Shown: positions 7,171 through 14,008 of the stretch, piece by piece
Layout: the number at the start of each line of letters is the position of its first letter
How positions within the stretch are numbered: the stretch's first letter is position 1
Assembly (NCBI GenBank): GCA_028278125.1
Contig: JANQEY010000140.1
Location: 1 to 14,100 of the forward strand
From: a bacterium
GTDB taxonomy: Bacteria; Electryoneota; Electryoneia; Electryoneales; Electryoneaceae
Reading direction: 5' to 3'
Length of the DNA: 14,100 nucleotides
The notes under the pieces: generated by a model
The model's database searches: none
Told to the model about the DNA's origin: nothing
The model's input: the letters and a program-made list of their open reading frames with translations, nothing else
Position numbers and translations under genes: made by a program

Positions 7171-8058
7171 ATGAAATTTGGTGATATAGAGATATTTTTA
7201 ATTGCAGACGGTAACTTTCGTTTAGACGGCGGTGGAATGTTCGGTGTAGTCCCCAAGGTGTTGTGGTCGAAGAGTGATCCGCCGGACGACTGCAACCGTA
7301 TCCTGCTCGGCGCAAACAATCTTCTTATCAAGCAGGAAAAGAATGTTATCCTGGTGGATAATGGGCTTGGAAGTAAATGGGATGAAAAACGACGCGATAT
7401 GTTCGATATAGATTTTCCCAGGCAGTTGATCGGTGAACTGGCTGTCCACGGTGTCCAGCCGGAAGATGTGACTCACATGGTCTGCAGCCATCTCCATTTT
7501 GACCATGTTGGTGGAGGAACATACAAGGATGAGGATGGCGAGCTGCGGACACAATTCCCGAATGCGAAATACTATATCCAGAAGGGTGAATGGGAAGCCG
7601 GGTTAAATCCAAATCCACGTGACCGTGCCAGCTACCTGCCCGATAATCTCAACCCGATAAAAGACGAAGGACTTCTGGAGCTTGTTGAGGGTGATGTGGA
7701 AATAGCTCCCGGTGTGAAAATGATTGTTACCGGCGGACATACTAAACATCACTGTATTATCAAGGTCGAATCAGGTGGTTATACTGCAGTTTTCCTGGCC
7801 GACCTGATCCCAACAGCAAGTCATGTCCATATCCCGTTTGTAATGGGCTATGATCTTTACCCTGAAACCACGATGGCATATAAGTCAAAGTTCCTTGAAG
7901 AGGCATATGAGAATAATCACCTGCTGGTTTTTGAACATGGTCCACGTTTTATGGCGGGACACCTGGAAAAAGACGATCGCGGTAAATGGAGAATTAAACG
8001 ATTTGATATGGATACAGAGGATTACGCGAAAGTTATAAGTGAATCCGTAACAGTTTAG
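7171..8058 (+). CDS. Metallo-beta-lactamase-fold hydrolase
   Basis: This 295-residue protein has the full dinuclear metal site of the MBL superfamily: HLHFDH at 107-112 (His107, His109, Asp111, His112), His190 in GGHTKHH, Asp211 in LADLIP, and His256 in FEHGP. The spacing resembles the lactonase/quorum-quenching (AttM/AiiA-like) branch rather than true beta-lactamases or glyoxalase II, but the substrate cannot be told from sequence. There is no signal peptide, so it should be cytoplasmic. The start at ATG 7171 is supported by AGG at 7161-7163. It is alone between the hairpin cluster and its own terminator at 8140, and the next gene is on the same strand after a gap of about 190 bases. Confidence 0.9.
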   Translation: MKFGDIEIFLIADGNFRLDGGGMFGVVPKVLWSKSDPPDDCNRILLGANNLLIKQEKNVILVDNGLGSKWDEKRRDMFDIDFPRQLIGELAVHGVQPEDVTHMVCSHLHFDHVGGGTYKDEDGELRTQFPNAKYYIQKGEWEAGLNPNPRDRASYLPDNLNPIKDEGLLELVEGDVEIAPGVKMIVTGGHTKHHCIIKVESGGYTAVFLADLIPTASHVHIPFVMGYDLYPETTMAYKSKFLEEAYENNHLLVFEHGPRFMAGHLEKDDRGKWRIKRFDMDTEDYAKVISESVTV

Positions 8059-8083
8059 TAATATTTAATTCCTAATAACAAAA

Positions 8084-8116
8084 GACACTGGATTCCCGCT
8101 TTCGCGTGAATGACAA
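8084..8116. repeat. GACACTGGAT...ATGACAA palindromic repeat (copy 2)
   Basis: Arms ATTCCCGC (8092-8099) and GCGTGAAT (8104-8111) pair with one mismatch. The same 10-base left foot and ATGACAA right foot occur in the copy at 6915-6948, so this looks like a slightly decayed member of the same dispersed family. Confidence 0.6.
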
Positions 8117-8139
8117 AAATAAAAGACTTTAACAATCTT

Positions 8140-8162
8140 ACCCGGCTAATGCCGGGTTTTTT
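8140..8162 (+). terminator. Rho-independent terminator after the MBL hydrolase gene
   Basis: The arms ACCCGGC (8140-8146) and GCCGGGT (8151-8157) pair around TAAT, and six Ts (8157-8162) follow. Confidence 0.88.
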
Positions 8163-8247
8163 ATGTCAATAGCTCCCGTTCCTGTAAAACTCATAATTAA
8201 ATCATTAACTTGTGCATGTGATATTTCCGGGAGAGATCGAGGTCAGC

Positions 8248-9372
8248 ATGGAAAAAATTGTAATTCTTGGAGGTTATGGCCAGACTGGTATCCAGTTAAC
8301 GTCGCTGCTTCTCCGTCATACTGACACTCAGATTATCCTCACCGGCAGAAACCTGGATAAAGCGGCTTCACTAGCAGACAAGTTTAACTACATACATAAA
8401 ACGGATCGAGTCAGCAGCGAGTATATGGATGCTTCAAATCCGGATACTCTGATCCCGGTATTAAAAAATGATGTAAAGATGCTGATTGTCGCTTCCAGTA
8501 CATCCAGGTATACCTATGAAATAGCGACTTCATGTTTAAAATGTGGTGTCGACTATCTTGATGTCCTGATATCTCGCGATAAACTCAGGACTTTAAAATC
8601 CCTCTCACGACGTATTAAGTCCTCAAACCGTTGTTTTATAACTGAAGCCGGTTTCCACCCTGGACTTCCGGCGATTATGGTTCGTTACGCCCACCGTTAT
8701 TTCGACTGTCTTGAAGATGCTCCCGTTTACAGCTACATCAATTTTAAATGGGAAGAACAGACCCGTGACACTGCTGAAGAATTTGTCGAGGAGTTTAACG
8801 ATTACCGGACAGCCATTCTTAGCCGTGGGAAATGGATTGTTCCCGGCTTTGATGGGATGATGGCAACAAAGCGGGTCAATTTTGGTGGCGAAGTCCGGAA
8901 ACAGGACTGTTACCCGATGTATCTTCCGGAAATGTATCAGCTGCAGAAATTTATCCCGGAATTACGGAATACGGGATTTTATATATCCGGATTTAATCCC
9001 GTGACAAATATGTTTGTTACTCCGCTGATCATTTATGGTCTGAAATGGTTTGGGAAAAAAGTTGTCCCCCAACTGGCGCAGCTTTTTACTTGGAGTATGG
9101 CAAACTATAGCCGTCCTCCCTATGTGACAATCCTCAAGCTTGTTGCCCGGGGATATAAAAAAGGTCTGTGCAAGGATTATACTCTAACTATCCAAGATGT
9201 GGATGGTTATGTTTTAACTGCCGCACCGGTGGTAGCGGGAATAAAACAGTACTTGGGTGGAAATGTAGATGTCAGTGGACTTAATATTTTCGGCCATATG
9301 TTTGATCCGGTAAAGTTGATTGATGAGATGAAAATTATGGGTATTGATATCAGCGAATGCCCTGTTCAATAG
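8248..9372 (+). CDS. Saccharopine dehydrogenase-like NAD(P)-binding oxidoreductase
   Basis: This protein of 374 residues opens with a Rossmann fingerprint (VILGGYGQTG at 5-14) and a GRN segment after the second strand, as in the Sacchrp_dh_NADP family. That family includes lysine-pathway enzymes and trans-acting enoyl reductases; the substrate here is unknown and lysine biosynthesis is not supported by the neighbours. The frame could begin at GTG 8212, but ATG 8248 is preferred: GAGG at 8239-8242 lies five bases upstream and the Rossmann strand starts directly after it. No clear membrane segment is seen, though the part around residues 260-300 is hydrophobic and aromatic. The small membrane protein gene starts 23 bases after the stop, so the two are probably one operon. 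Confidence 0.82.
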   Translation: MEKIVILGGYGQTGIQLTSLLLRHTDTQIILTGRNLDKAASLADKFNYIHKTDRVSSEYMDASNPDTLIPVLKNDVKMLIVASSTSRYTYEIATSCLKCGVDYLDVLISRDKLRTLKSLSRRIKSSNRCFITEAGFHPGLPAIMVRYAHRYFDCLEDAPVYSYINFKWEEQTRDTAEEFVEEFNDYRTAILSRGKWIVPGFDGMMATKRVNFGGEVRKQDCYPMYLPEMYQLQKFIPELRNTGFYISGFNPVTNMFVTPLIIYGLKWFGKKVVPQLAQLFTWSMANYSRPPYVTILKLVARGYKKGLCKDYTLTIQDVDGYVLTAAPVVAGIKQYLGGNVDVSGLNIFGHMFDPVKLIDEMKIMGIDISECPVQ

Positions 9373-9395
9373 TAAATTACCAGGGGGAATTTATA

Positions 9396-9725
9396 GTGAA
9401 AACGCGCGGATTTTTACTGACATTGTTTTTAATTCTCTATTCAATTAATTCGGCATTTTTCCTCTTGATAGCCCTCTTTATTCCATCAGAAGTAGGGTTT
9501 ATAACCGGGATGGTGATAACCGGCTTCGCCATCGCAAATGTAGCGGTTGTTGTCGGTCTCTGGATGTGGAAAAAGTGGGCTCTATATACAGGATTGGCTT
9601 ATACATTGATGCAGGTATTTTACCAGTTTACCGCTGGCGGGGGTGACCTTTTCGGCGTAGTCAACCTGATCATTACCGGGCTTTTCCTCTATGCCCTCGT
9701 ATCGCACTGGTCAGCATTCACCTGA
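9396..9725 (+). CDS. Small four-helix membrane protein of unknown function
   Basis: The family is not recognised. The product is 109 residues and very hydrophobic, with likely membrane helices near 7-29, 33-58, 61-79 and 84-104. A short KTR stretch at the N-terminus and a WKKW turn at 58-61 give positive charge between helices. The start is the GTG at 9396, which has a strong AGGGGG site at 9382-9387 eight bases upstream. The ATG at 9357 would overlap the previous gene and lacks a ribosome binding site. Closeness to the saccharopine-dehydrogenase-like gene suggests cotranscription and perhaps a membrane-linked role. Confidence 0.75.
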   Translation: MKTRGFLLTLFLILYSINSAFFLLIALFIPSEVGFITGMVITGFAIANVAVVVGLWMWKKWALYTGLAYTLMQVFYQFTAGGGDLFGVVNLIITGLFLYALVSHWSAFT

Positions 9726-9909
9726 TATACTACTCTCGAGCATCATCAGATCAGTTACAATTATTAATTCATCCTGTTAACGGCGGCTAAATCTCGTCTC
9801 CCCTCCACTGGATTTTTAGAGCATATTTGCGTATTGTGAAAGTTCCCACTAATTGCGCGTTAAACTATTAAAAATAGACAAAGAGAGAAATGATTTTTGG
9901 AGGAAGATG

Positions 9910-11085
9910 ATGAAAAACACGGTTATCCTCTCAGCCAGTCGTACACCAATCGGTTCATTCAACGGCTCCCTCGGAAAAATTCCGGCAGTTCAGCTAGGCG
10001 GTGCCGCAATTATGAATGCAATAACCAAGGCAGGTGTAGCGCCCGAGGATGTAGATGAAGTAATCATGGGAATGGTTCTGCAGGGTGGTGTTGGTCAAGC
10101 CCCGGCACGCCAGGCAGCGAAAAAAGCGGGTGTCCCCGACAGTAAATCTGCCTGGACAATCAACAAGGTTTGTTCATCCGGATTAAAAGCTGTGATGGAA
10201 GCAGCCGGATCGATTATGCTAGGCGAGAACAAGGTAGTAGCGGCGGGTGGAATGGAAAACATGAGCCTGGCGCCTTATATCCTCGCCAATGCCCGTAACG
10301 GTTACCGTCTCGGTCATGGCCAGGTCGCTGACATGATGGTTCATGACGGTCTTTGGGATCCTTATTCCGATCAGCATATGGGATCATGCGCAGAACTTTG
10401 CGCGGCTGAGCACAATATTACACGCGAAGAGCAGGACGAATTCGCCATTGAATCATACCGCCGTGCCAATGAATCAATCGAAAAAGGTCTGTTCAAGGAT
10501 GAAATAGTCCCGGTAGTCATCCCCAGCAGGAAGGGTGACGTAATTGTCGAGACCGACGAAGAGCCAGGCCGTGGCCGTCCGGATAAAATCCCGAGTCTAC
10601 GTGCGGTATTCAAGAAAGACGGAACAATAACCGCTGCCAATGCCTCCTCTATCAATGACGGTGGCGCTGCGTTAATCGTTGCCGACGCTGACTGGGCATC
10701 CGGTAAAGGTTTGACACCGATGGCGGAAATTGTCGGCTGGTCAACATTTAGCCATGAACCTGAATGGTTCACAACAGCCCCGCAGGGTGCAGTGAAAAAA
10801 CTGCTCGACAAGGTTGGCTGGAAAACTGAAGACGTTGACCTGTTCGAACTGAACGAAGCGTTTGCTGTTGTCAGTGTATACAACAACCGTGCCCTGGGGC
10901 TTGACGGGTCGAATGTCAACGTCCGTGGTGGTGCGATTGCCCTTGGTCATCCTATCGGATCATCCGGAGCCCGTATCCTGGTAACACTGGTTCACGCCCT
11001 GAAGCAGGAAGGCAAAAAACGTGGTATTGCCAGCCTTTGCAACGGTGGTGGTGAAGCGACAGCTGTAGCGGTTGAAATAGTCTAA
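9910..11085 (+). CDS. atoB: Acetyl-CoA acetyltransferase (thiolase)
   Basis: This 391-residue enzyme has the usual thiolase length and all catalytic residues: the nucleophile Cys88 in NKVCSSG, the NEAFA block, His347 in ALGHPIGSSG and the second cysteine Cys377 in LCNGGG. It should condense two acetyl-CoA or cleave acetoacetyl-CoA; a broader 3-ketoacyl-CoA thiolase role in beta-oxidation cannot be excluded. GGAGG at 9899-9903 sits six bases before ATG 9910 and three before ATG 9907, so 9910 is the better start; the upstream extension to TTG 9853 is not credible. The gene is followed after 62 bases by hbd on the same strand, a typical C4/beta-oxidation pairing. Confidence 0.93.
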   Translation: MKNTVILSASRTPIGSFNGSLGKIPAVQLGGAAIMNAITKAGVAPEDVDEVIMGMVLQGGVGQAPARQAAKKAGVPDSKSAWTINKVCSSGLKAVMEAAGSIMLGENKVVAAGGMENMSLAPYILANARNGYRLGHGQVADMMVHDGLWDPYSDQHMGSCAELCAAEHNITREEQDEFAIESYRRANESIEKGLFKDEIVPVVIPSRKGDVIVETDEEPGRGRPDKIPSLRAVFKKDGTITAANASSINDGGAALIVADADWASGKGLTPMAEIVGWSTFSHEPEWFTTAPQGAVKKLLDKVGWKTEDVDLFELNEAFAVVSVYNNRALGLDGSNVNVRGGAIALGHPIGSSGARILVTLVHALKQEGKKRGIASLCNGGGEATAVAVEIV

Positions 11086-11094
11086 TTTTATTCG

Positions 11095-11127
11095 AATCTG
11101 CAGATGGAGTTAAATCCGCAGATTTTT
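11095..11127 (+). terminator. Possible weak hairpin between thiolase and hbd
   Basis: AATCTGC (11095-11101) and GCAGATT (11118-11124) can pair over seven positions with a 16-nt loop and a short T-run. It is AT-rich and may only reduce read-through inside the operon, or may be chance. Confidence 0.35.
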
Positions 11128-11147
11128 AAACAGGAGAGGTTAATAAA

Positions 11148-12032
11148 ATGGCGATAAAGAAGTTTGCCGTAATCGGTACAGGGACAATGGGTAACGGGAT
11201 CGCCCAGGTTGCCGCTCAGACCGGCCTGGATGTGACGGCTATTGACATCAAGGATGAATTCCTCGAGCGTGCCAAGGCTGTTATTTCAAAGAACCTGGGA
11301 CGTATGGTTAAAAAGGAAAAGATCACCCAGGAAGACGCTGACGCTGCGGTCGGACGGATAAATTTCACAACAGATTTTAACGCCGTCAAGGATTGTGAAC
11401 TTGTTGTCGAAGCAGCTACGGAAAATCCGCAGATCAAGTTTGATATTTTCGCGAAACTGGATGAGCTGGTTGGCCCTGACGTAATTCTCGCGTCCAACAC
11501 CTCAACAATCTCGATCACAGAAATTGCTGCTCACACCAAGCGTCCGGAAAAGGTAATCGGGATGCATTTCATGAATCCTGTTCCGATGATGAAACTGGTC
11601 GAAGTGATTCGTGGTCTGGCTACATCCGATGAGACCTACCAGGTTGTTGATGAGCTTTCCAAGTCCATGGGCAAAGTACCGATCCTGGTGAATGACTATC
11701 CCGGTTTTGTTGCCAACCGTATCCTCATGCCGATGATTAATGAAGCTGTTTACTGCCTGATGGAAGGTGTTGGTGGTGTTGCTGAAATTGATGGTGTGAT
11801 GAAGCTTGGAATGGCACATCCCATGGGGCCGTTGCGTCTTGCCGACCTTATCGGTAACGACATCTGCCTGGCAATTATGGAAGTTCTCCATGAAGGTCTT
11901 GGCGACAGCAAGTATCGTCCCTGTCCCCTGCTGAGGAAAATGGTAGCAGCCGGACACCTCGGAAACAAAACAGGCTTCGGATTCTACGACTACAGGGAAG
12001 ATCCCCGTAACCCGGAACCAAGGAGTTTTTAG
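11148..12032 (+). CDS. hbd: 3-hydroxybutyryl-CoA dehydrogenase
   Basis: This 294-residue protein is slightly longer than typical Hbd (about 282) because of a charged, proline-rich tail after GFGFYDYRED. It oxidises (S)-3-hydroxyacyl-CoA to 3-ketoacyl-CoA with NAD, or runs in reverse in butyrate formation. The Rossmann loop is GTGTMG at 10-15. By a constant offset of 18 from human short-chain HAD, the active-site residues Ser119, His140 (MHFMNP), Glu152 and Asn190 are all present. AGGAGAGG at 11132-11139 lies eight bases before ATG 11148, the strongest ribosome binding site in the window. With the thiolase upstream and acd near the left end, three of four beta-oxidation steps are covered; no enoyl-CoA hydratase is seen. 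Confidence 0.95.
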   Translation: MAIKKFAVIGTGTMGNGIAQVAAQTGLDVTAIDIKDEFLERAKAVISKNLGRMVKKEKITQEDADAAVGRINFTTDFNAVKDCELVVEAATENPQIKFDIFAKLDELVGPDVILASNTSTISITEIAAHTKRPEKVIGMHFMNPVPMMKLVEVIRGLATSDETYQVVDELSKSMGKVPILVNDYPGFVANRILMPMINEAVYCLMEGVGGVAEIDGVMKLGMAHPMGPLRLADLIGNDICLAIMEVLHEGLGDSKYRPCPLLRKMVAAGHLGNKTGFGFYDYREDPRNPEPRSF

Positions 12033-12080
12033 GACGGTTTTTAACGATAAATTTTGATAGTTAGAAATCAAAGATGATGG

Positions 12081-12110
12081 CCCGGGTTGACTCGCAACCC
12101 GGGTTTCTAT
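12081..12110 (+). terminator. Rho-independent terminator after hbd
   Basis: The arms CCCGGGTT (12081-12088) and AACCCGGG (12096-12103) enclose the loop GACTCGC, followed by TTTCTATT. Loop, GATGG-type prefix and T-rich tail match the terminator at 2696, with covarying stem changes. Confidence 0.75.
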
Positions 12111-12172
12111 TACCAGTATTTTTATTTCAAATCTAACCGAATTTTTGATGTGATCTTTAGATTTATTATCAT

Positions 12173-12198
12173 CCCGGACCGAGGGCGGTCCGGGCTAC
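12173..12198 (-). repeat. REP-like palindrome with GTAG foot (copy 4)
   Basis: The arms CCCGGACC (12173-12180) and GGTCCGGG (12187-12194) enclose a 6-nt loop and are followed by CTAC. The layout (8-bp stem, 6-nt loop, GTAG foot on the minus strand) equals that of copy 1, while the inner stem differs with pairing kept. Confidence 0.6.
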
Positions 12199-12235
12199 AT
12201 TTGATTTACTTTATCGTAAATTTGCTATAAATAAG

Positions 12236-12267
12236 AAGCCCCGGTTTTTAACAACCGGGGCTTTTTT
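12236..12267. terminator. Bidirectional terminator between hbd and the NYN gene
   Basis: The arms AAGCCCCGGTT (12236-12246) and AACCGGGGCTT (12253-12263) pair over 11 positions with loop TTTAAC. Six Ts follow on the + strand, and a T-rich stretch (TTCTTATTTAT) follows on the minus strand, so it probably serves the convergent NYN gene ending at 12289. Confidence 0.88.
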
Positions 12268-12288
12268 ACATGCACTAGATCGAAAAAT

Positions 12289-12897
12289 CTATTCAGGATA
12301 TTGCAGCTCAACTTCAAGGGCTTGCTGCGCCTCTTCATCTTCAGCGCTGATGAAAATATCGTTAAGCATATCATCGTTGAAGTAGAAAACCTTGTCGGCA
12401 CGGGTTGCAAGTGCTTCAGATAATCCACGTGGGAAAAACGCGCAGCAGATTATCATTCCCATCTCTTTTCCGTACTCGACAACATCAGCAAGGTCTTTAT
12501 CACCTGAAACTATTATTGCCACTTCACAGGCACGGTTAACAGCAAGACGTACCAGGTCGATTGCCAGCTTTACATCCAGTCCTTTTTCCACGGCATAGTG
12601 TTTTCTGCCGGCTGATTCTTCACCCCTGACCTGGTAATAGACCAGCTTCCCAAGGCGCAGCGACAGGTGAGGTGTATGGGCCAGGTGGGTGATAAAACGT
12701 TGCTGCTTGTCATAATTATCCGGATCAAACTCCGGATCTACTTTTGCATTGTAGTAATAAATTCTCAGTAGTTCACCTTCAGCCAGTTCCGATAATTTTT
12801 TCCCGAAACGGTGGAAATCAACATCCATCCGTCCGACATTATCACGAAGGCCGTTATAGAAATTACTACCATCGATAAATACGGCTACTCGTTTCAT
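12289..12897 (-). CDS. NYN-domain (LabA/DUF88-like) putative ribonuclease
   Basis: This 202-residue protein has the PIN-like NYN fold pattern: VAVFIDGSNFYN at 4-15 with Asp9, GLDVKLAIDLV at 106-116 with Asp108 and Asp114, and IVSGDKDLADVV at 129-140 with Asp133 and Asp135. These acidic residues are those expected to bind metal in NYN nucleases. The family covers LabA-type and DUF88 proteins, thought to act on RNA; the target here is unknown. The C-terminal end (about 175-202) is acidic and probably unstructured. On the minus strand GGGAG (12908-12912) lies about ten bases before the ATG. It is a single gene, convergent with hbd and divergent from the EIIA gene. Confidence 0.88.
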   Translation of the reverse strand: MKRVAVFIDGSNFYNGLRDNVGRMDVDFHRFGKKLSELAEGELLRIYYYNAKVDPEFDPDNYDKQQRFITHLAHTPHLSLRLGKLVYYQVRGEESAGRKHYAVEKGLDVKLAIDLVRLAVNRACEVAIIVSGDKDLADVVEYGKEMGMIICCAFFPRGLSEALATRADKVFYFNDDMLNDIFISAEDEEAQQALEVELQYPE

Positions 12898-12995
12898 TCG
12901 TCAAATTCTCCCGCGTTTTATGGTCTCGAAACAGCCACAACCGTACTTCTTATAAACGATTATGGAAATTATTTATTTTTATTATTAATAAGAAC

Positions 12996-13012
12996 ATCAA
13001 TCCAGGATTGAT
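12996..13012. promoter_or_regulatory. 17-bp palindrome, operator-like
   Basis: ATCAATCC and GGATTGAT are exact reverse complements around a single central A. A one-base centre cannot form a hairpin well but suits a dimeric regulator. It lies about 100 bases upstream of the NYN start and five bases before the CTAACA repeats. Confidence 0.45.
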
Positions 13013-13017
13013 TACAG

Positions 13018-13045
13018 CTAACACAATCCTAACAAGATGCTAACA
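13018..13045 (+). promoter_or_regulatory. Three CTAACA repeats at 11-bp period (Pho-box-like site)
   Basis: CTAACA occurs at 13018, 13029 and 13040, each separated by five bases, so the three lie on one face of the helix. OmpR/PhoB-family response regulators bind such direct repeats with 11-bp period; Bacillus PhoP uses TTAACA-like hexamers with about five-base spacers. A -10-like CATACT begins at 13056, ten bases after the last repeat, matching the Pho promoter layout and pointing rightwards. The regulator itself is not in the window. Confidence 0.5.
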
Positions 13046-13534
13046 TTTACAAATTCATACTTTCCAACGTACTTGATGCTTGAATGTAGGAATTTGACCT
13101 ACAATTACGCAAGGATAAAGCGGAGCAACTCCAATATTGATCTGGAAAGTAAAAAATTAGTTAATATTTTTATTTACTACAAAAAGGAAGGTCCGTAAAA
13201 ATGTAAAATATTATTGTAATTTACTGTTATTCAGCACCTTCTCCCCCACCCGGCTGGCTAAATAAAAGAACTTTGAATGTGAAAGACAATGAAATATATC
13301 ATGATAAGTTGTCTCTCGGTGCCTGTACCTGAATTCAACCTCAAATAAATAAAAACAAAACAAAAAAAATCCAAACCGTTTGTTTTCCGAAAAGAACTTC
13401 TACCTAAAAACAGCCAACAGCAAGAAAACATCTTTACTTTTGGTTGAGTACTTTATAGCTTTGACTAGTTCAGCCAGTACTACACTTTAGTTTAAATCTC
13501 TGGATATTTAATTTTGCTTTAATCCGGGTGTCTT

Positions 13535-14002
13535 ATGATTATCACCGACCTGTTAGATGAACAATCAATTCTGTTGGAATTGGAAATTTCCGACAAAGAA
13601 GAGGCATTCAAAGTACTCATTGATACGTTTAAAACAACTGGAAAACTAAACGACACCCAGACCGCCCTGGAAGCGGTAATTGAACGTGAGAAAGCACTTT
13701 CAACCGGGGTTGGGAGCGGAGTGGCGGTACCACACGCAAACCTTAAAACCATAGAAATACCCCTGATCGCGTTTGGTAGAATTAAAAAAGGACTTCCTTT
13801 TGGAGCCATTGATGAAAAACCCGTTCAGCTGATCTTCCTGCTCCTTGTCCCTGAAAATCAGTTAAGTACCCATTTAAAACTCCTCAGCCGGATAAGTCGT
13901 ATTTGTTCCGATTCTTCAATGCGTAAAAACCTGCTGAATTCAAAGGAACCATCCGATATTATCAGGCATATTTCTGAAGCCGAGACCGAGCTTGTGGAAT
14001 AA
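13535..14002 (+). CDS. PTS EIIA-domain (PtsN/fructose-type) protein
   Basis: This 155-residue single-domain protein has the length and pattern of EIIA-Ntr/EIIA-Fru. The phosphorylated histidine is His67 in GVAVPHAN, following the TGVGSG loop; a later LLVPE segment and a helix-rich C-terminus also fit. Its usual role is to accept phosphate from an HPr-type carrier and either feed a transporter or regulate target proteins. No EIIB or EIIC is seen; instead a sodium:solute symporter begins six bases after the stop, so a regulatory role on that symporter is a reasonable inference. The start at ATG 13535 has only a weak GGGTG upstream. An unusually long leader separates it from the NYN gene. Confidence 0.9.
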   Translation: MIITDLLDEQSILLELEISDKEEAFKVLIDTFKTTGKLNDTQTALEAVIEREKALSTGVGSGVAVPHANLKTIEIPLIAFGRIKKGLPFGAIDEKPVQLIFLLLVPENQLSTHLKLLSRISRICSDSSMRKNLLNSKEPSDIIRHISEAETELVE

Positions 14003-14008
14003 TAGACT

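Larger units (their letters stand above)
12898..13534. other. Long AT-rich intergenic region between NYN and EIIA genes
   Basis: No gene is supported in these 637 bases. They contain the palindrome at 12996, the triple CTAACA repeat at 13018, a possible -10 at 13056, a small hairpin (TGTAGG/CCTACA, 13085-13103), a ribosome binding site directly followed by an ATG-TAA pair (13183-13206), an A-rich run (13342-13370) and an 11-base palindrome CAAACCGTTTG (13372-13382). The size and the ordered sites suggest a regulatory region or an untranslated RNA. Confidence 0.6.

Noticed and set aside
6878..7315. 145-codon minus strand frame over the hairpin cluster
   Set aside because: It runs through palindromic repeats and into the 5' end of the MBL hydrolase gene; the translation is repeat-derived.
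6802..8116. CRISPR array from repeated GC-rich units
   Set aside because: The units are unevenly spaced, in both orientations and of different kinds, with no spacers of constant length and no cas genes.
10371..10919. 182-codon open frame on the minus strand opposite the thiolase gene
   Set aside because: It lies wholly antisense to a well-supported thiolase, is rich in Ser/Thr/Pro as expected of a reversed coding strand, and has no recognisable motif.
11502..12071. 189-codon open frame on the minus strand opposite hbd
   Set aside because: It is antisense to hbd with all active-site residues present; its His/Asn-rich translation has no family resemblance and it would run through the hbd ribosome-facing codons by chance.
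12811..13011. 66-codon + strand frame antisense to the NYN start
   Set aside because: It overlaps the conserved N-terminus of the NYN protein on the other strand and shows no motif or start signal.
13461..13486. Promoter ahead of the EIIA gene (TTGACT at 13461, TACACT at 13481)
   Set aside because: The spacing between the two boxes is only 14 bases, too short for a usual housekeeping promoter.
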